Shown here: positions 1 through 6,321 of the stretch, piece after piece
Numbering within the stretch: position 1 is the first letter of the stretch
Layout: each line of letters opens with the position of its first letter
Source: an uncultured bacterium
GTDB lineage: Bacteria; Gemmatimonadota; Gemmatimonadetes; Palauibacterales; KS3-K002
DNA length: 7,542 nucleotides
Reading direction: 5' to 3'
Assembly (NCBI GenBank): GCA_947581845.1
Contig: CANPVY010000061.1
Coordinates: 1 to 7,542, forward strand
Position numbers and translations under genes: made by a program
Notes under the pieces: generated by a model
Told to the model about the DNA's origin: nothing
Seen by the model: only the letters and a program-made list of their open reading frames with translations
Databases searched by the model: none

Positions 1-1203
1 GGTGGACTGGCCCCCGGCTCCATGCCCCTATCCCGGGAGATCTTTCAGGAGGGGCTACGGATCCCGCCGGTTCTGCTGGTGCGGCGCGGCGAGATCCAGC
101 TGGATATCTGGCGCTTGCTGATCGCCAACGTCCGCACGCCGGAGGAACGGGAGGGTGATTTGCATGCCCAGCTGGCGGCGCTCGACGTCGGCGTGCGCCG
201 CCTGACGGAACTCGCCCAGCGGCGCGGCGCCGAGGCTCTCCGCGCCGCCTTCGGCGCGCTCTCGTCTTACGCCGATCGGCTCGTACGTGCGGTGATCGAG
301 CGGGTCCCCCAAGGCGAGTACAGGGCCGAGGACTACATGGACGATGACGGCACGGGCGCGGGGCCTATCCGCATCGCCGTCACTGTGACAGTCCGCGGCC
401 AAGAGATGCGTGTGGACTTCAGCGGCTCGGCCCCTCAGTGTACAGGTAACATTAACGCCGTCACGGCGATCACCGAGTCAGCGGTCCGATACGTGCTGCG
501 TTGCGTGGCTGAGGCGATCCTGGGAACGTCGCTTCCCGCCGGCGGCGGCGCGATGCCTGCCGTGACCATCGTGACACAGCCAGGAACGGTCGTGAACGCG
601 CGGCCGCCGGCTGCCGTCGCTGCCGGGAACGTGGAGACCTCGCAGCGCATCGTGGACGTGGTGTTCCGAGCTCTGGGTCAGGCGTTGCCCGATCTCATCC
701 CCGCCTGCTCGAGCGGTACGATGAACAACTTCACCGTCGGCGGGGTCGATCCACGCTCAGGCCAGCCGTTTGCCTACTACGAGACGGTGGCGGGCGGCAT
801 GGGTGCAGGCCCACAGCGCCGTGGCCTGTCCGGTATCCACACGCACATGACTAACTCGCTCAACACGCCCGTCGAAGCACTGGAGCACGAGATCCCCGTG
901 CGGGTACGGCACTACTCGCTGCGCCGTGGCTCCGGGGGGGCAGGATTATTCTGCGGCGGAGATGGTCTGCGTCGCGACATGCAGCTGCTGGTTCCAGCCC
1001 GTGTCTGCATTCTCTCGGACCGACGCCAGCACGGGCCGTGCGGAGCCGTCGGAGGCGCACCTGGCGCACCGGGTGAGAACTGGCTCTGGCGCGGGGGCAC
1101 CTGGCGCCAGCTCGACGGGAAGGTCACTATCGACGCTCAAGCAGGCGACGTCATCAGCATCCGAACCCCGGGAGGAGGAGGATGGGGAAGCGCCGAATCC
1201 TGA
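1..1203 (+). CDS. Hydantoinase B / 5-oxoprolinase family protein (HyuB), 5'-truncated
   Basis: The frame is open from base 1 and encodes about 400 residues to a TGA at 1201-1203. The first codons read GGLAPGSMP, a conserved internal HyuB motif, so the true start lies upstream and the ATG at 22 is internal. HyuB proteins are usually a little over 500 residues, so roughly the first 115-130 are missing. Family hallmarks follow in order: EIFQEGLRIPP, DLHAQLAA, VDFSGSAPQ, GNVETSQR, ACSSGTMNN, YYETVAGGMGA, THMTNSLNTPVEALE, and a glycine-rich end with TPGGGGWG. The family catalyses ATP-dependent opening of hydantoin or 5-oxoproline-type rings, normally as a HyuA/HyuB pair or a fused protein. No HyuA is visible here, though it would be expected upstream. 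The substrate cannot be read from the sequence. The 3' end overlaps the next gene by 22 bases, which suggests a shared transcript. Confidence 0.95.
   Translation, partial: GGLAPGSMPLSREIFQEGLRIPPVLLVRRGEIQLDIWRLLIANVRTPEEREGDLHAQLAALDVGVRRLTELAQRRGAEALRAAFGALSSYADRLVRAVIERVPQGEYRAEDYMDDDGTGAGPIRIAVTVTVRGQEMRVDFSGSAPQCTGNINAVTAITESAVRYVLRCVAEAILGTSLPAGGGAMPAVTIVTQPGTVVNARPPAAVAAGNVETSQRIVDVVFRALGQALPDLIPACSSGTMNNFTVGGVDPRSGQPFAYYETVAGGMGAGPQRRGLSGIHTHMTNSLNTPVEALEHEIPVRVRHYSLRRGSGGAGLFCGGDGLRRDMQLLVPARVCILSDRRQHGPCGAVGGAPGAPGENWLWRGGTWRQLDGKVTIDAQAGDVISIRTPGGGGWGSAES
1171..1181 (+). promoter_or_regulatory. Strong Shine-Dalgarno for the alpha/beta hydrolase, inside the HyuB 3' end
   Basis: The purine run GGAGGAGGAGG lies directly before the ATG at 1182. 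It contains two or three overlapping matches to the anti-SD sequence, and the one at 1171-1177 has a spacer of 4 bases. It also encodes HyuB's C-terminal PGGGGWG glycines, so the two functions share the same bases. It supports the start chosen for the next gene. Confidence 0.75.
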
Positions 1204-1988
1204 GGGCGAAAGGTCCACGGCGTGGGATCAAGACCACGCGGATCGTCCTGCCGCGGGAACTGCACGCCGGCCGGCAACGGATGTTCTACTTCGAGGCTGG
1301 TATGGGGGCGCCGATCATCATGATCCACGGGCTCGGCGCTTCCTCCCGCTGGTGGTTCCCGCTGTTCCCCGAGCTCACCTCGGCGAACTTCCGGGTGCTC
1401 GCGCCCGACCTGCCTGGGTTCGGCCGCTCACCTGGGCCCGTGCTCCCTGTCGCCGAGGCCGCGAAAGCTGTGATCGGCCTCGCGGATCGCGCTGGCCTGG
1501 CTCAGTTCTTCCTGTGCGGTCACTCTATGGGTGGTGCGATCGCTGCCCAGGTCGCTGCCGACTATCGAGGTCGTGTGCGCCGCCTGGTGCTGATCGACAG
1601 CGCCGGCATACCCGGCTTGGGACTAGGGCGCCTTCTCCGCCGACTGCTACAGCCCTGGTCGTGGTGTCCGCTCGGATTCTATTCGACGCTGCTGGGAGAC
1701 GTGATCAAGGCCGGACCGTGGAGCCTGCTCGGCGCGCTAAGGGAGCTGCGTGACTACGACCTGCAACCGGTACTCGAGCGGGTTCGCTTGCCAAGCCTGG
1801 TGATCTGGGGGAAGAAGGACACGCTGATGCCGTCTGAACACGGCCGCCGGATCATCGACCGTTTGGCGAAGGCGCGGCTCGAAGTCGTGCCCAAAGCACG
1901 TCACCTTCCGATGGTGACGCATCCAGAAACGGTCTCGCGGTTGATGCTGGATTTCTTCAAGGAGGATGTACAGCACCCCGAGGTATGA
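1182..1988 (+). CDS. Alpha/beta hydrolase fold protein
   Basis: This is a 268-residue serine hydrolase of the alpha/beta fold, close to the usual 260-300 residue length. The oxyanion-hole motif HGLG is at 49-52 and the strand DLPGFGRS at 76-83. The nucleophile elbow GHSMGG at 113-118 gives Ser115, the acid is Asp213 in WGKKDTLMP, and the base is His241 in ARHLPM. The triad is therefore complete. A Trp/Leu-rich stretch around 150-185 is the probable cap. There is no signal peptide, so a cytoplasmic location is expected. The start at 1182 is backed by a strong SD and overlaps hyuB by 22 bases, which implies translational coupling. The first 20 or so residues are unusually basic (MGKRRILRAKGPRR) and lie before the recognisable fold. 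The substrate is unknown. Esterases, C-C hydrolases and lactonases share these motifs, and a role in ring-opening catabolism alongside HyuB is only inferred from position. Confidence 0.9.
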   Translation: MGKRRILRAKGPRRGIKTTRIVLPRELHAGRQRMFYFEAGMGAPIIMIHGLGASSRWWFPLFPELTSANFRVLAPDLPGFGRSPGPVLPVAEAAKAVIGLADRAGLAQFFLCGHSMGGAIAAQVAADYRGRVRRLVLIDSAGIPGLGLGRLLRRLLQPWSWCPLGFYSTLLGDVIKAGPWSLLGALRELRDYDLQPVLERVRLPSLVIWGKKDTLMPSEHGRRIIDRLAKARLEVVPKARHLPMVTHPETVSRLMLDFFKEDVQHPEV

Positions 1989-2023
1989 CGCGCTGGCGTC
2001 TACTCGCGGCCCAGTGCCTCGGG
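1977..2023. terminator. Possible bidirectional hairpin at the convergent gene junction
   Basis: Two nested perfect inverted repeats straddle the 11-base gap between the converging genes. The inner arms GACGC (1987-1991) and GCGTC (1996-2000) flank a 4-base loop. The outer arms CCCGAGG (1977-1983) and CCTCGGG (2017-2023) enclose it. No clear T-tract follows on either strand, so a classical intrinsic terminator is not demonstrated. GC-rich DNA produces short repeats like these by chance. Confidence 0.3.
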
Positions 2024-2791
2024 CAACAGCCTCTCCCCAGTCGCGTACTCGGTGAGTTCCAATGTCACCGAGCCAACGACCAGCTTCGACTTGACCTTAA
2101 CAGGTATCCGACGCTCATCCTCGGTGATGAAGACCTCGGCCTCCCCTCCTTCGGAGAAGATGCCGCGCGTCTTGATGATCGGTTGCACTACGATGGTGGA
2201 GAACTCGCCTGCCGGTACTTCGACCGTCTCCCGGCGAAGCACCCTCAGGATGACGGGGTTGCGGTCGAAACGGAAGTAGCGATTCCACTCGTACGTAACG
2301 CCCACTTCCAGAGGCACCGTGCGCAGGAAGTAGACGAATGAAGCCTGGTCCAAGGCGTTCGCGGGGATCGAATCGCTCACGCCGTCGTTGCGAGTGTAGG
2401 TTCCACTCTCCAGGTCGAGCTGGTACTCCCGAAAACGTGTGTAACTACCCTGATGCGAGTCCTGCAGATAGCGCCGGCTCGCCAACTGGAACACGTCCAG
2501 CCAGGACTCTTGCCGGTCATCGAGTCTGTAGAACGGAGTGGAGCCCTGGATGACGGATACCAGGTGGTACGTGGGGTGACCCGCCACCGTATCGATACTC
2601 GCGACCTCCATGAACGCTTTGCCTACCTTCAGCGGGCCGAATTTCACCCGATAGTCGAAGCGCTCACCGACCCCGAACGGTACCGCGGCAAGGACCGCTT
2701 CCGCATCAGCCGCAGGGACTGCACCCTGCTGAACGCCAATGCCCGGGCTCGCGTTGAGCAGCAACAGTGACACTGCAATCGGTAACCTCAT
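2000..2791 (-). CDS. Secreted DUF3108 domain-containing protein
   Basis: The protein has 263 residues. The N-terminus has Arg2 and a hydrophobic core at about 4-13, followed by small residues to about 27. This fits a short signal peptide, with no lipobox Cys, so a periplasmic or otherwise exported soluble protein is likely. From about 38 onward it matches the DUF3108 pattern: PFGVGERFDYRVKFG, VGKAFMEV, YRLDDRQESW, ASFVYFLRTVPLE, VPAGEFSTIVVQP, then GGEAEVFITEDERRIPVK and a final beta-rich segment. The composition is strongly alternating and beta-like. The molecular function of the family is not established. Its ATG shares the ATGA overlap with the stop of the glycosyltransferase gene, and GAGGGG (2800-2795) serves as SD, so it is the last gene of the envelope operon. 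A role in handling envelope lipid or glycan is inferred from position only. Confidence 0.88.
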   Translation of the reverse strand: MRLPIAVSLLLLNASPGIGVQQGAVPAADAEAVLAAVPFGVGERFDYRVKFGPLKVGKAFMEVASIDTVAGHPTYHLVSVIQGSTPFYRLDDRQESWLDVFQLASRRYLQDSHQGSYTRFREYQLDLESGTYTRNDGVSDSIPANALDQASFVYFLRTVPLEVGVTYEWNRYFRFDRNPVILRVLRRETVEVPAGEFSTIVVQPIIKTRGIFSEGGEAEVFITEDERRIPVKVKSKLVVGSVTLELTEYATGERLLPEALGRE

Positions 2792-3510
2792 CGTCCCCTC
2801 AGCAATCCGATATAGTCACGGGCGGCCCGCCAGAACGAGAGGCGGCTCGACCGTGCCCGTCGAGCGTGTCGAGCTTCAGACTGCATCTCCTCGACGCGCC
2901 GCGTGTGTGGCGCCATCGCCAGCAGCAGCTCCACGCTCGCCGCCCAGCCATCGCGCTTCAGCAGTCGCTCGCCGTCTTTCGCTTTCAGCGTCCTCTTGAC
3001 AAGGCCCACGCGGTAGGCCCGCAGACCCGAAAAGGGATCACTGATCTGCTCCGGGAAATCGTAGCGGCGCTCGAGCCACGGCAGTGCACGGCGTATCCAG
3101 CGCACGGCCAGCGGGACAGCCTTGCCGTTGTGCGGCGAAGTCGCGACAACCAGGTCCGCGCCACCTTCGATCCGCTTCACCATGCCAGGGATCGCCAGCG
3201 GCTCGTCCGTGAAATCTGCTTGCAGCGTTACGATGATATCGCGTCGTGGATAGCTGCACCGCTGGACAGCTTCCCTCAACAGCCTCTCCAGAGAAGCTCC
3301 ATGCCCTTCGCGTCGCTCGTTGCGCAGGATGACCAACGGCAGGACTTGGACATAAGGGGCCACGACCTCATACGTGCGGTCAGTCGAAGCGTCGTCGAGG
3401 AACAGGACCTCGTAATCGCGCTTGAAGTCCGACATAACCTGCCGGATTTTCCACAACACGAGCCCTGCCGTGCGCTGCTCGTTGTGCGCAGGAATACAGA
3501 TATAGATCAC
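2788..3510 (-). CDS. Family 2 glycosyltransferase (dolichol-phosphate-mannose-synthase-like), soluble
   Basis: The protein has 240 residues with a GTG start at 3510-3508. The GT-A fold opens at once with IYICIPAHNEQ (2-12). LFLDDASTDRT (36-46) supplies the nucleotide-binding aspartates, LQADFTDEP (96-104) is the DXD-like metal site in the form D99-F-T-D102, and SDPFSGLRAYR (157-167) is the acceptor-side motif of DPM1-like enzymes. The open frame extends upstream to about 3924, but those residues are a shadow of the acyltransferase gene. No ATG, GTG or TTG lies in frame between that gene's stop and 3510, and family homology begins exactly at the GTG. The SD is weak. There is no membrane segment and the C-terminus is basic (HARRARSSR), so peripheral membrane binding is possible. 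Enzymes of this type transfer a sugar from a nucleotide donor, often to a polyprenyl phosphate. Donor and acceptor are unknown here. The stop overlaps the DUF3108 start by 4 bases. Confidence 0.87.
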   Translation of the reverse strand: MIYICIPAHNEQRTAGLVLWKIRQVMSDFKRDYEVLFLDDASTDRTYEVVAPYVQVLPLVILRNERREGHGASLERLLREAVQRCSYPRRDIIVTLQADFTDEPLAIPGMVKRIEGGADLVVATSPHNGKAVPLAVRWIRRALPWLERRYDFPEQISDPFSGLRAYRVGLVKRTLKAKDGERLLKRDGWAASVELLLAMAPHTRRVEEMQSEARHARRARSSRLSFWRAARDYIGLLRGR

Positions 3511-3559
3511 GCCTATCGCTTCTATCTGCTGGCCACGCGCCGCAGACCCGCGACGCCGC

Positions 3560-4486
3560 CTAGTCGTTTGTGTCCAATTTGATACCAGGCGCCCGCTCGC
3601 CGGTTCCCGGGGGCGGCGTTTTCCACCGCCTATGATGCCAAAAATATTGCTCGGGGAAAAGGCGGACCCGCCGCTCCAGCTCGCTGACCCATTGGCGAGT
3701 GAGGTCGAGGGCCTGCTCTCGCACCCCGACACCTTCCCGGGGCCAAAGCCTGATAAGCCAGAAGTGGTAGCGTCGCGGCCCGATCCGGTATGCCCCGCCC
3801 ACGAAGAAGGGCGCATTTGCGCGCAGCGCCAGGGCCGCTGGCGCACCGTGGGTCGAGGCCAGGCGTCCGAAGAACGGGACGAAGACGCCGCGGCTGCGGG
3901 CGTCCTGATCCGCCACGAAGGCAACCACGCGACCCTGCGCGAGGCGCTCTAGCGACCGATCCAATGCCCCTACCCGGTCGATGAGCCCCATGCCAAGACG
4001 CCTCCGCATCTCCTCCACGTAGCCGCTCAGCCGGTGGTTCTTCAGCCTCTGCATCACCGCCTCGATCGGGAAGCCGAAGGCAGCGACGACCGATCCCGCA
4101 AACTCCCAGTTCCCGAAGTGTCCGCTCACAAGGACAGCCCCGCCTCCCTCCGCGAGGGCGGCCTCCAGCGCCTCGCGCCCCTCGCAAACCTCGACGCGTC
4201 GCCGCACCTCATCGAGCCCGGCCCGCATGAGTGGAGCCAGGGTGAGTGCTTCCTGCCCCACGTGCTCGAATGCCGCCAGCGCCGTACGGTGCACCCAATC
4301 CTCGTCACGATCTGGAAATGCCTGAGCAAGCTGAGTCTCAACCACCCGACGTCGCCAGCCGAGTCGAAAAGCCAGCCGGCCCAGCGCGCGGCCCACACGC
4401 TCACCCGTATCGAGCGGTGCACGCTCGAGGATGGCGAAGGTGAGACGCGCGAGTAAGTACTCGAGAAACTGGCGTAGAGCGGTCAG
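3560..4486 (-). CDS. Lipid A biosynthesis acyltransferase, LpxL/HtrB family (apparent CTG start)
   Basis: Members of this family transfer a fatty acyl chain onto lipid A precursors at the inner membrane. The HX4E catalytic motif HFGNWE puts His123 and Glu128 in the numbering used here. It is followed by QRLKNHRL, the VADQDAR block (Asp192-Gln193), FVPFFG, and the C-terminal signature PEQYFWHHRRWK (278-289). The first ATG, GTG or TTG in frame is the GTG at 4396, which gives 278 residues. The frame is open back to a TGA at 4543-4541, and the codons upstream of 4396 encode LRQFLEYLLARLTF and LERAPLDTGERVGRALG, the usual N-terminal helix of the family. CTG at 4486-4484, preceded by GGGGGAG with a 10-base spacer, gives 308 residues, which is typical for LpxL. 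This start is inferred. The gene sits 26 bases after the MsbA-like gene, so acylation and export of lipid A are genetically linked. Whether it adds the lauroyl or the myristoyl chain cannot be told. Confidence 0.88.
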   Translation of the reverse strand: MTALRQFLEYLLARLTFAILERAPLDTGERVGRALGRLAFRLGWRRRVVETQLAQAFPDRDEDWVHRTALAAFEHVGQEALTLAPLMRAGLDEVRRRVEVCEGREALEAALAEGGGAVLVSGHFGNWEFAGSVVAAFGFPIEAVMQRLKNHRLSGYVEEMRRRLGMGLIDRVGALDRSLERLAQGRVVAFVADQDARSRGVFVPFFGRLASTHGAPAALALRANAPFFVGGAYRIGPRRYHFWLIRLWPREGVGVREQALDLTRQWVSELERRVRLFPEQYFWHHRRWKTPPPGTGERAPGIKLDTND

Positions 4487-4496
4487 CGGATCGTCA

Positions 4497-4503
4497 CTCC
4501 CCC
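4497..4503 (-). promoter_or_regulatory. Candidate ribosome binding site for the acyltransferase gene
   Basis: On the minus strand GGGGGAG occupies 4503-4497, in the 26-base gap after the MsbA-like stop codon (4515-4513). It lies 10 bases before the in-frame CTG at 4486. It is the best SD-like element near the N-terminus predicted by homology, so it supports initiation here rather than at the GTG at 4396. The spacer is slightly longer than ideal. Confidence 0.4.
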
Positions 4504-4512
4504 ACCTACAGC

Positions 4513-6321
4513 CTAGTCGCTTCCGCGCTTGAACTGCATCTCATAAAGGCGCCGGTACGGTCCCTGTTGTGTCAGCAGGTCGTCATGCCGCCCGGACTCC
4601 ACGATTTGCCCGTCATCAAGCACGATGATCTTGTCTGCGCCCTGGATGGTGGAGAGACGATGCGCGACAACAATGACCGTACGGTTGGCCATGAGCCGAT
4701 CGATGGCGCCTTGGACCAACCGTTCCGACTCCGTGTCGAGTGCAGAAGTCGCTTCGTCGAGGATCAGTAGGGGCGGATCGCGCAGCAGGGCACGGGCGAT
4801 CGCGATCCTCTGGCGCTGCCCTCCGGAGAGACGGACGCCGCGATCACCAAGCAGCGTATCGTAGCCCTCCGGCAACCGCTCGATGAACTCGTGCGCATTC
4901 GCGGCACGTGCCGCGGCCTCGATCTCCTCCTGGCTGTAGCGATCGGCAGTACCGTAGGCGATGTTCGCCCGCACCGTGTCATGGAAGATCACAGTCTCCT
5001 GGGAGACGACGCCGAGCAGGTTGCGAAGCGAGTCGAGGCTTAACTCCGCTACGTTCACCCCGTCCACGCTGATGCGCCCTCTCTGCGGCTGGTAAAACCG
5101 CGGCAAGAGATCGACTATCGTGCTCTTGCCGGCGCCAGACGGCCCCACCAGGGCCGCGACCTCGCCCCGCTTGACCTCGAAGCTCACACCCCGCAGCACC
5201 GGCTCATCGCTGTCGTACTGGAAATGCACATCTTCGTAGACGACCTCCCGCTCGAACCGCTCCAGTTCGCGTCCTGGAGCTGTGACCGGCTCAATGCCCG
5301 TGTCGAGTATCTCGAAGAACCTGTCAGCAGCTGCCAGAGCCAGCTGCGCGCGGGCCGGGAATGTCGTCAGTGTCTTGATCGGCGCCTGCACCCGGAGAGA
5401 TATCGTCAAGAACGTGAGGAACGCCTCGGCCGTCAGCTCGCCGCGGAACACGAACTGCGCACCCACCCACACGATGATGAGCGTTACAATGCTCCCCAGT
5501 ACCTCGGAGAGCGGTGAACCTAACAGGCGGATCCGTTCCGCACGCACCATGTGCTTGAAGAACGTGCGATTCGTCTCCCTGAAGCGCTCGTGCTCGAACT
5601 TTTCCGCACCGTACGCCTTGACCAGTCTGGCACCGGACGCCGTCTCCTGCAGCATGCTAGTCAGCTCGCCCTGCGCGTCGTAGGCACCGCGGTACCCGCG
5701 GCGCAGCCGCCAGAGCATCGGTTTCAAGAAGCCCAGGAAGAGCGGGGCGACGACGAGTGCCAAGAGCGACAGCTTCCATGAAATGATGAACAGCATCGCC
5801 ACAAAGGCGAACAGCGAGATGGCCTGCCTCAAGACATCGGCCATCGCGTGGGTGATAATCTCCTTCGTCTGGTTGGTGTCTGTGAAGACGCGTGCGACAA
5901 GCTGACCGGTCTTTATGCGGTCGAAGAATCCTAGAGGCAGGCGCTGCAAGTGTCCGTACAGCTGGTCGCGCATGTCGCGCACGATCCCTTCTCGCACCAC
6001 CATGCTGAATACCCTGGCCGCATAGAACAGCGCGTTCTTGAGCAGCAGGGCAACCAACACGACGATGACGACATTGCGCAGGGATGCCCGCGGGTCCGTC
6101 CCACCGATCAGACCCCCGACTGTGAACTCGAGCACCTTCTCTACCAGATTGCCGGCACCAGGCATCACCGCAGCTTGCCCGAACAGCGACCGCAGGAACG
6201 GGATCAGAAGAATCATGGTGAACCCGTCCAGCAGCGAGCCGAGCGCCATCGCGGCCAGACTGGCCACGAAGATCAGCTGATAGGGACCGAGATAGCGGAT
6301 CAGTCTACGGTAGGGCTTCAC
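4513..6321 (-). CDS. msbA: Lipid A export ABC transporter, MsbA-like (fused permease/ATPase)
   Basis: This 602-residue half-transporter, of the usual MsbA size (about 580-600), should act as a homodimer that flips lipid A-core across the inner membrane using ATP. The permease domain spans about 1-330, with hydrophobic segments near 15-45, 83-105, 165-182, 184-200 and 273-292. The nucleotide-binding domain follows: A-loop region around Tyr369, Walker A GPSGAGKST (393-401), Q-loop Gln441, signature LSGGQ (498-502), Walker B LLILDE with catalytic Glu523, D-loop SALD, and H-loop His554. All ATPase residues are intact. The start is GTG at 6321-6319, and it overlaps the TGA of the upstream PglZ gene as GTGA, so translational coupling is likely. 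Adjacency to an LpxL-type acyltransferase favours lipid A over other substrates. Related type IV exporters of drugs or other lipids have the same architecture, so substrate identity is inferred. Confidence 0.9.
   Translation of the reverse strand: MKPYRRLIRYLGPYQLIFVASLAAMALGSLLDGFTMILLIPFLRSLFGQAAVMPGAGNLVEKVLEFTVGGLIGGTDPRASLRNVVIVVLVALLLKNALFYAARVFSMVVREGIVRDMRDQLYGHLQRLPLGFFDRIKTGQLVARVFTDTNQTKEIITHAMADVLRQAISLFAFVAMLFIISWKLSLLALVVAPLFLGFLKPMLWRLRRGYRGAYDAQGELTSMLQETASGARLVKAYGAEKFEHERFRETNRTFFKHMVRAERIRLLGSPLSEVLGSIVTLIIVWVGAQFVFRGELTAEAFLTFLTISLRVQAPIKTLTTFPARAQLALAAADRFFEILDTGIEPVTAPGRELERFEREVVYEDVHFQYDSDEPVLRGVSFEVKRGEVAALVGPSGAGKSTIVDLLPRFYQPQRGRISVDGVNVAELSLDSLRNLLGVVSQETVIFHDTVRANIAYGTADRYSQEEIEAAARAANAHEFIERLPEGYDTLLGDRGVRLSGGQRQRIAIARALLRDPPLLILDEATSALDTESERLVQGAIDRLMANRTVIVVAHRLSTIQGADKIIVLDDGQIVESGRHDDLLTQQGPYRRLYEMQFKRGSD

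Noticed and set aside
926..1753. 275-codon plus-strand open frame across hyuB and the hydrolase
   Set aside because: It is out of frame with two well-supported genes, and its translation is low-complexity Arg/Pro/Ser-rich with no recognisable domain.
2767..3582. 271-codon plus-strand open frame
   Set aside because: It lies antisense to the glycosyltransferase and DUF3108 genes, has no family motifs, and is the kind of long spurious frame that GC-rich coding DNA produces.
3511..3924. N-terminal extension of the glycosyltransferase up to 3924
   Set aside because: This part overlaps the acyltransferase coding sequence in another frame and looks like Arg/Ser-rich shadow sequence. Family homology starts at the GTG at 3510.
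3630..4187. 185-codon minus-strand frame inside the acyltransferase gene
   Set aside because: It is an Arg/Gly-rich out-of-frame translation of the acyltransferase, which itself has all its catalytic motifs in the other frame.
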